In this document: positions 59,729 to 64,000 of the stretch, in pieces
Position numbering within the stretch: the first letter of the stretch is position 1
How the letters are laid out: every line of letters begins with the position of its first letter
Assembly (NCBI RefSeq): GCF_026626635.1
Contig: NZ_JAPNKA010000001.1
Coordinates: 13,456,001 to 13,520,000 of the forward strand
DNA: 64,000 nt
Origin: Archangium lansingense
GTDB taxonomy: Bacteria > Myxococcota > Myxococcia > Myxococcales > Myxococcaceae
Reading direction: 5' to 3'
Position numbers and translations under genes: made by a program
Notes under the pieces: generated by a model
Databases searched by the model: none
What the model was told of the DNA's origin: nothing
Seen by the model: the letters and a program-made list of their open reading frames with translations, nothing else

Positions 59729-61572
59729 TTGCGCTTGCCTCCCGCGGTGGCCGTGGCCGTGCCCGCCGGCAGTCCGCCGTCACCCCCGCCTTTCCGCTCC
59801 AGCCACTTCCTCAGGCCGTACTGCTGGGCGATGGAGAGGATGTTGTTGGTGAAGATGTAGAGCGCGAGCCCCGCCGGGTAGTTGAGCAGCGTGAGGGTGA
59901 AGATGATGGGGACGAACCAGGTCATGATTTTCGCCTGGGTCGGATCGCCCATCTGCGGCTGGAGCTTCTGGGTGATGATCATGCTCACGCCCAGCGCGAG
60001 CGGCAGGATGTAGGTCGGGTCCTTGAAGGTCAGGTCGCGCCACACCGGGCCGAAGAAGGGCTCCTGGTAGATGTCGTAGCTGTTGCGCAGGGCGGTGAAG
60101 AGCGCAATCCACACCGGCATCTGGATGAGCATCGGGAGGCAGCCGCCGAGCGGGTTCACCTTGGCCTCCTGATAGACCTTCATCATCTCCATGTTCTGGC
60201 GCTCGCGGTCGTCCGCGTACTTCTTGCGCAGCTCCTCGATGCGAGGCTGGAGCCTCTTCATGGCCTCCATGCTGACCATGGAGCGGTGGGTGAGCGGCAG
60301 GAGGATGAGCTTCACCAGCACGGTGAGCAGGATGATGGCCACGCCCCAGTTGCCGGCCAGGCCGTGGAAGAACTTCATGATGCTCACCAGCAGCTTGGCG
60401 ATGACCGCCCACATGCCGTAGTCGATCGTCTCGGTGAGCTGCGGGTTGTAGGTGGTGGCGCCCAGGCCGGTGGCGTCGCGCAGGACCTGGCTGGGCACGG
60501 AGGCGAGCAGGTCATCCTCCTTGGGCCCGAAGTAGCCGCCGAAGCGCAGCGTCACCGTCTCGCCGGGGGCCGCGGTGAGCGGGAAGCTGGCGGTGACGGC
60601 GCGCGCCTTGTCGGTGGCCACGAACTCGCAGCGGCCCTGCATGGGGCCATCCAGCGGGTAGAGCGCCGAGAGGAAGTACTGCTGATCAATCCCGAAGTAG
60701 TGCACCAGGCCGCGCGTGTCCTCCGCGTCCGGCAGGCCCTGCTCGGGGGCCAGCTTGTGCTTCTCCTCACCCACGCGGCACGAGGCGTAGCTGAGGTTGC
60801 CCACGCCGCCGAAGAAGGACGGAGCGTGCTCGTTGTTGGGGTCGATGGCGCGGTTGTAGTGCAGCTGCAGCTCGCCGGTGGCCGCCTGCGCCGAGGTGTT
60901 CTTCACCTGGAGGGTGTAGATGAGCTCGAAGCCCTCCTTGGGCCACTGGAGGCTCTTGGTCACCTCCCACGGGCCCTGACGCGCGGTGAACGTGGCGCCA
61001 TTCTCGGTGTTGCCCGTCTCGGCCACCGCGTAGCGCGCGTCGGCGGACAGGGGCGAGGGGCCCGCGATGGAGACGGACAGCGGCAGGGGCTGGCCCGGCA
61101 CCGGCTGCGCCAGGTTCATCTGCGGCGGCGGCTTCACGTTGCCACCGAAGAGCAGCTTGTAGCCATCGGCGATGGAGACCTGCTGCTGCTCGCGCATCTT
61201 CTCGCCCTTGAGCTCGGCCGACGTCAGGCCCGCGCCCTGGGTGGAGAAGGCGTAGTGCGCCACCTGGCGCTCGAACTCCAGCGTGCGCACCGGCAGGGGC
61301 GGAGTGGCCTCGGAGGGGGTCCCGGAAACATCCGTGCCCGAGCCCGCGGGCGGCGGCGTCCCGGCCGTCTCCATCCCGGCGCCAGGCGCAGGGGTGCCGG
61401 CATCGGCCGTGGCCACCTGCCCCGCATCCGCGACCCCAGCTCCGGGCGGTGGCCCCTGCAGGGCGAAGAAGTAGGTGTAGGCGAAGGTGAGCGCCATCGC
61501 GAGGGCGAGCGCCATCATCAGTCGCCGCTGGGAGTCAGCCGAGTTGGGCGAGAGCGGATCCAGATCGTTCAT
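59725..61572 (-). CDS. yidC: Membrane protein insertase YidC
   Basis: Predicted 615 residues. The first membrane span is MMALALAMALTFAYTYFFAL (~19-38). A large periplasmic P1 domain fills about 110-350. The conserved insertase core follows: FFHGLAGNWGVAIILLTVLV, then KLILLPLTHRSMVSMEAMKR (~375-415), MLIQMPVWIALFTAL (~450) and the final pair around IMTWFVPIIFTLTLLNYPAG (~560). A Pro/Ala/Gly-rich linker (~45-105) follows the first span. It inserts membrane proteins with SecYEG or alone. Confidence 0.96.
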   Translation of the reverse strand: MNDLDPLSPNSADSQRRLMMALALAMALTFAYTYFFALQGPPPGAGVADAGQVATADAGTPAPGAGMETAGTPPPAGSGTDVSGTPSEATPPLPVRTLEFERQVAHYAFSTQGAGLTSAELKGEKMREQQQVSIADGYKLLFGGNVKPPPQMNLAQPVPGQPLPLSVSIAGPSPLSADARYAVAETGNTENGATFTARQGPWEVTKSLQWPKEGFELIYTLQVKNTSAQAATGELQLHYNRAIDPNNEHAPSFFGGVGNLSYASCRVGEEKHKLAPEQGLPDAEDTRGLVHYFGIDQQYFLSALYPLDGPMQGRCEFVATDKARAVTASFPLTAAPGETVTLRFGGYFGPKEDDLLASVPSQVLRDATGLGATTYNPQLTETIDYGMWAVIAKLLVSIMKFFHGLAGNWGVAIILLTVLVKLILLPLTHRSMVSMEAMKRLQPRIEELRKKYADDRERQNMEMMKVYQEAKVNPLGGCLPMLIQMPVWIALFTALRNSYDIYQEPFFGPVWRDLTFKDPTYILPLALGVSMIITQKLQPQMGDPTQAKIMTWFVPIIFTLTLLNYPAGLALYIFTNNILSIAQQYGLRKWLERKGGGDGGLPAGTATATAGGKRK

Positions 61573-61591
61573 AGGGGAGAGCCAGAGGCGG

Positions 61592-61810
61592 TCAAGGCAC
61601 CGGGTCGAAGCCGCCAGGGTGGAAGGGTTGGCAGCGCAACAAGCGCCAGACGATGAGGCGCACGCCGCGCAGGGCTCCGTGCTTGTGGAGCGCCTCCAAG
61701 GCGTACGAGGAACAAGAAGGATGGAAGCGGCAGGCCGGAGGAAGCAGGGGCGAGAGGAACCGCTTGTAGAGGCGGATGGGCAGCGCGAGCAGGCGAGCGA
61801 GAGGGCTCAT
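61592..61810 (-). CDS. yidD: Membrane protein insertion efficiency factor YidD
   Basis: Predicted 72 residues. The family pattern is complete: LPIRLYKRFLSPLLPPACRF, then HPSCSSYALEALHKHGALRG and WRLLRCQPFHPGGFDPVP. Its ATG overlaps the rnpA stop (ATGA), and it precedes yidC by 19 bp. YidD assists YidC-dependent insertion. Confidence 0.95.
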   Translation of the reverse strand: MSPLARLLALPIRLYKRFLSPLLPPACRFHPSCSSYALEALHKHGALRGVRLIVWRLLRCQPFHPGGFDPVP

Positions 61811-62208
61811 CGGGCGGACTCCCGGGGGCCGGACGGAAACAGCCTCTGCAGCTTGCGGGTGACACCATCGAAGGCGCGCGACAGCTCGGTCAACGACGCA
61901 TCCTTGGCGGACTGGCGCACGACCAGGACTACGTCTACACCGGGAGGCCATTGCTCGCGACGCTTGCGGAACAGCTCCCTCAGGAGCCTTCGCAGGCGGG
62001 CACGCTCCACGGCATTGCCCACCTTGCTGGAGACGGTGAGGCCCACGCGGCTGTAGGGCCGGGCGTTGGGCCGGGCGAGTCCCAGGAGACACTCAGAAGG
62101 AAGCTTCTGACCCTTCTCCTGGACCTCGAGGAACTCGCGCCGCGTCAGCAGGCGCAAGGCCTTGGGGAAGCGCTCGTCGCGAGGTGGCGCCTGGCCCTCG
62201 GCCTTCAC
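61807..62208 (-). CDS. rnpA: Ribonuclease P protein component
   Basis: Predicted 133 residues. RPR-like features: FPKALRLLTRREFLEVQEKG at the N-terminus and the RNR motif region VGNAVERARLRRLLRELFRK (~75-95), both involved in pre-tRNA leader and RNase P RNA binding. The GTG at 62208 is the likeliest start, 16 bp after the rpmH stop. A longer reading frame on this strand continues antisense to dnaA and is not credible. Confidence 0.95.
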   Translation of the reverse strand: MKAEGQAPPRDERFPKALRLLTRREFLEVQEKGQKLPSECLLGLARPNARPYSRVGLTVSSKVGNAVERARLRRLLRELFRKRREQWPPGVDVVLVVRQSAKDASLTELSRAFDGVTRKLQRLFPSGPRESAR

Positions 62209-62224
62209 GCGAGCGTCCCGGCTG

Positions 62225-62377
62225 CTACTTCTTGTAGGCGGACACCACCAGGCGCTTACGGCCCTTGGCGCGGCGGCTCTTGAGCACGTCCTGACCGGCC
62301 TTGGTGGAGTTGCGCTTGCGGAAACCGTGGGTGCGGTTGCGCCGGATCTTCGAAGGTTGATAGGTGCGCTTGGACAC
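62225..62377 (-). CDS. rpmH: 50S ribosomal protein L34
   Basis: Predicted 50 residues: MSKRTYQPSKIRRNRTHGFR, KRNSTKAGQDVLKSRRAKGR, KRLVVSAYKK. This is the full L34 sequence, with GTG start and AGGAG nine bases upstream. It is first in the rpmH-rnpA-yidD-yidC-jag operon, divergent from dnaA as in most bacteria. Confidence 0.97.
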   Translation of the reverse strand: MSKRTYQPSKIRRNRTHGFRKRNSTKAGQDVLKSRRAKGRKRLVVSAYKK

Positions 62378-62748
62378 GGCTGGACTCCTGGGACGACGAG
62401 ACGCCCGCTCGAAAAGGGGGCGCCCTTATCCATGAGACTGAGGAAGGCGGCGCTCGTAACCCGATCTCCCACCCAAGTCAACGTCGGATCACTCCGGGCT
62501 GTCCGGTTCTGAGGGTCCGGCTCCCTTTTGCGCCCCACACCCGGGGTGAAACGGGCAGGGGGTGGGAGGACTCGCACCACAACCGGTAGGAGGGGGCCTG
62601 GGATTCCGCCCCGGGCGTGCGATCGCACCAGAGGCTCTAGGGGTGCGGAATGTCTGGGGTTGGGGCCGCAAACTTGATCGCCCAGGGGGGGCCTGTTAGC
62701 ACGGTCGGCCCCCTCCCTGGCGGTCTCGCCGGGGCTTCGGAGGCTTAC
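62378..62748. other. rpmH-dnaA intergenic region
   Basis: About 370 bp holding the divergent promoters. Only one poor DnaA-box-like site is seen (TTATCCATG at 62427-62435), and no AT-rich unwinding element. The dnaA ribosome-binding site GGAGG is at 62739-62743. If this is the origin, it lacks an evident box cluster. Confidence 0.5.
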
Positions 62749-64000
62749 GTGACCGCGCTCGCCCGCTCCCTGCCCCCACAGCCAAGTGCCGAGAATCTCT
62801 GGGCCCGGATGCTGGACTGCCTCAAGCGGGAGGGCAAGGACTACGCCCTGAGCTGGATCGGCAAGATGCAGGCGCTGGACGTGCGCGAGGACGCGCTCGT
62901 GCTGGCGGTGCCGGACCGCTTCTACCAGGACTGGGTGGACGACCATTACCGGGGGCTGATGGAGTCCACGCTGACGAAGGTGACGGATCAGCTCTCCCGA
63001 GTGGCCTATGAGGTGGTGCCGGGCCTGGCGCCTCCGCCGGAGCTGCAACACGCACCGCCGGTCAAGTCCGACGGGGCCCGGCCGCCCCGGCTCAACGCCC
63101 GCTTCACGTTCCAGAGCTTCGTGGTGGCCGACAGCAACCAGCTCGCCGCCGCGGCGGCCCAGGCGGTGGCCGACAGCCCGGGCCGGGCCTACAACCCGCT
63201 CTACATCTATGGCGTCACGGGGCTGGGCAAGACGCACCTGCTGCACGCCATCGGCAACAAGATTTGGGACAAGGACCCGACGCAGCGCGTGGTGTACCTG
63301 TCGAGCGAGCAGTTCACCAACGAGTACATCGAGAGCGTACGCGAGCAGCGGATGCCGGAGTTCCGGAAGAAGTTCCGGGACGAGTGCGATGTGCTGATGA
63401 TCGACGACGTGCAGTTCCTCGGACGGAAGGAAGAGACGCAGCGGGAGTTCTTCCACACGTTCAACACGCTGCACGAGCAGGGCAAGGCCATCATCCTGAC
63501 GAGCGACATGGTGCCGGCGGAGGTGCCCGGGCTGGAGGAGCGGCTGCGCAGCCGGTTCAGCATGGGGCTGATTACGGACATCCAGGAGCCGAGCTTCGAG
63601 ACGCGGGTGGCCATTCTGCAGAAGAAGGCGGTGATGGAGGGGCTGGAGCTGCCGGACGAGGTGGCGCACTTCATCGCGAGGGCCTTCCAGAAGAACGTGC
63701 GCGAGCTGGAGGGAGCGCTGGTGAAGGTGAGCGCCATCCACTCGCTGTCGAGGCACCCGGTGACGGTGGACTTCGCCTCGCACGTGCTCAAGGACGTGCT
63801 GCCCTCGCGGCAAGTGGTGGACGTGGAGAGCATCCAGAAGGAAGTGGCCCGGTACTACAAGGTGCCCGTGGAGGCGCTGAAGGAGGACCGTCGGCACAAG
63901 GCGCTCGCACATGCACGGCAGGTGGCCATGTACCTGAGCCGCAAGCTGACGAAGGGCTCGTTCCCGGAGATCGCCGCGCGCTTCAACAAGGACCACTCGA
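62749..64000 (+). CDS. dnaA: Chromosomal replication initiator DnaA, C-terminus beyond window
   Basis: The first 417 codons are present and the frame is open to the window end. Domain I is at about 12-85 (WARMLDCLKREGKDYALSWI). The AAA+ core has the Walker A YGVTGLGKTHLLHAI near 153, Walker B VLMIDDVQFLGRKEETQREF near 215, and sensor/arginine-finger region ERLRSRFSMGLITDI near 260. Domain IV begins near 370 (VDVESIQKEVARYYKVPVEA, LKEDRRHKALAHARQVAMYL) with the DnaA signature just entered. The GTG start is five bases after GGAGG. DnaA opens the origin and may act at the boxes near rsmG. Confidence 0.97.
   Translation, partial: MTALARSLPPQPSAENLWARMLDCLKREGKDYALSWIGKMQALDVREDALVLAVPDRFYQDWVDDHYRGLMESTLTKVTDQLSRVAYEVVPGLAPPPELQHAPPVKSDGARPPRLNARFTFQSFVVADSNQLAAAAAQAVADSPGRAYNPLYIYGVTGLGKTHLLHAIGNKIWDKDPTQRVVYLSSEQFTNEYIESVREQRMPEFRKKFRDECDVLMIDDVQFLGRKEETQREFFHTFNTLHEQGKAIILTSDMVPAEVPGLEERLRSRFSMGLITDIQEPSFETRVAILQKKAVMEGLELPDEVAHFIARAFQKNVRELEGALVKVSAIHSLSRHPVTVDFASHVLKDVLPSRQVVDVESIQKEVARYYKVPVEALKEDRRHKALAHARQVAMYLSRKLTKGSFPEIAARFNKDHS

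Noticed and set aside
62427..62435. TTATCCATG as evidence for oriC beside dnaA
   Set aside because: A single imperfect match in 370 bp is not enough; the better box cluster is near rsmG.
61807..63996. Long minus-strand open frame covering rnpA and the region opposite dnaA
   Set aside because: Only the last 133 codons match RnpA; the rest is antisense to dnaA, whose own frame is fully conserved. High GC leaves many long spurious frames.

Overview
The window is chromosomal DNA from a high-GC myxobacterium, most likely of the Cystobacterineae (Archangium/Cystobacter/Myxococcus group). The evidence is codon usage strongly biased to G/C at third positions, a bactofilin gene directly after parAB, a large cluster of TGTTCCACGTGGAACA-type parS sites, several families largely confined to myxobacteria (a DUF2381-type protein, Sit-type lipoprotein toxins), and rpmH-rnpA-yidD-yidC-jag-mnmE facing away from dnaA. 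No tRNA, rRNA, CRISPR array or transposase gene was found.

Layout. 0-12.7 kb: an ECF sigma cassette, a remnant of a sensory-rhodopsin-transducer-like gene, a CBS protein, a site-2-protease-like peptidase, a gamma-glutamyltranspeptidase lipoprotein, a Uma2 protein, a dihydrofolate-reductase-like protein and an unusual protein joining a GHKL ATPase to a HELAH metallopeptidase-like motif. 11.4-13.8 kb: egtB-egtD for ergothioneine synthesis. 14-15.5 kb: a GntR-type regulator between two copies of an 80-bp palindrome. 15.5-18.5 kb (minus strand): parA-parB-bacM-lipoprotein, preceded by about 1.3 kb holding nine parS sites. 20.3-25 kb: a broken gene, a histidine kinase, rsmG and mnmG, with three DnaA-box-like sites between the last two.

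25.2-55.6 kb is accessory and splits the common mnmE-mnmG pairing. It carries a LuxP/LuxQ-like pair, menG/ubiE, a large FAD-oxidoreductase/STAND-NTPase/TPR protein that looks like an undescribed conflict protein, a Septu-like PtuA/PtuB locus with a damaged tail, two polymorphic-toxin/immunity pairs, PilZ and V4R-like proteins, an M16 peptidase, SppA and two more Uma2 proteins. 55.7-64 kb is the conserved replication-origin neighbourhood: mnmE, a collagen-like lipoprotein, jag, yidC, yidD, rnpA, rpmH (minus strand) and dnaA (plus strand, running off the end).

Two dispersed repeat families mark the window. One is a REP-like element (CCCTCTCCC / GGGAGAGGG arms beside CCCTCACCCC) with at least 14 copies; two lie in frame inside mnmE and two supply the C-terminus of a histidine kinase. 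The other is the 80-bp palindrome with a CAACTGGTCCGA arm, in four copies, each 3' of a gene. Origin-proximal functions (ParABS, BacM, DnaA, MnmE/MnmG/RsmG, YidC) are therefore interleaved with defence, toxin and repeat material.
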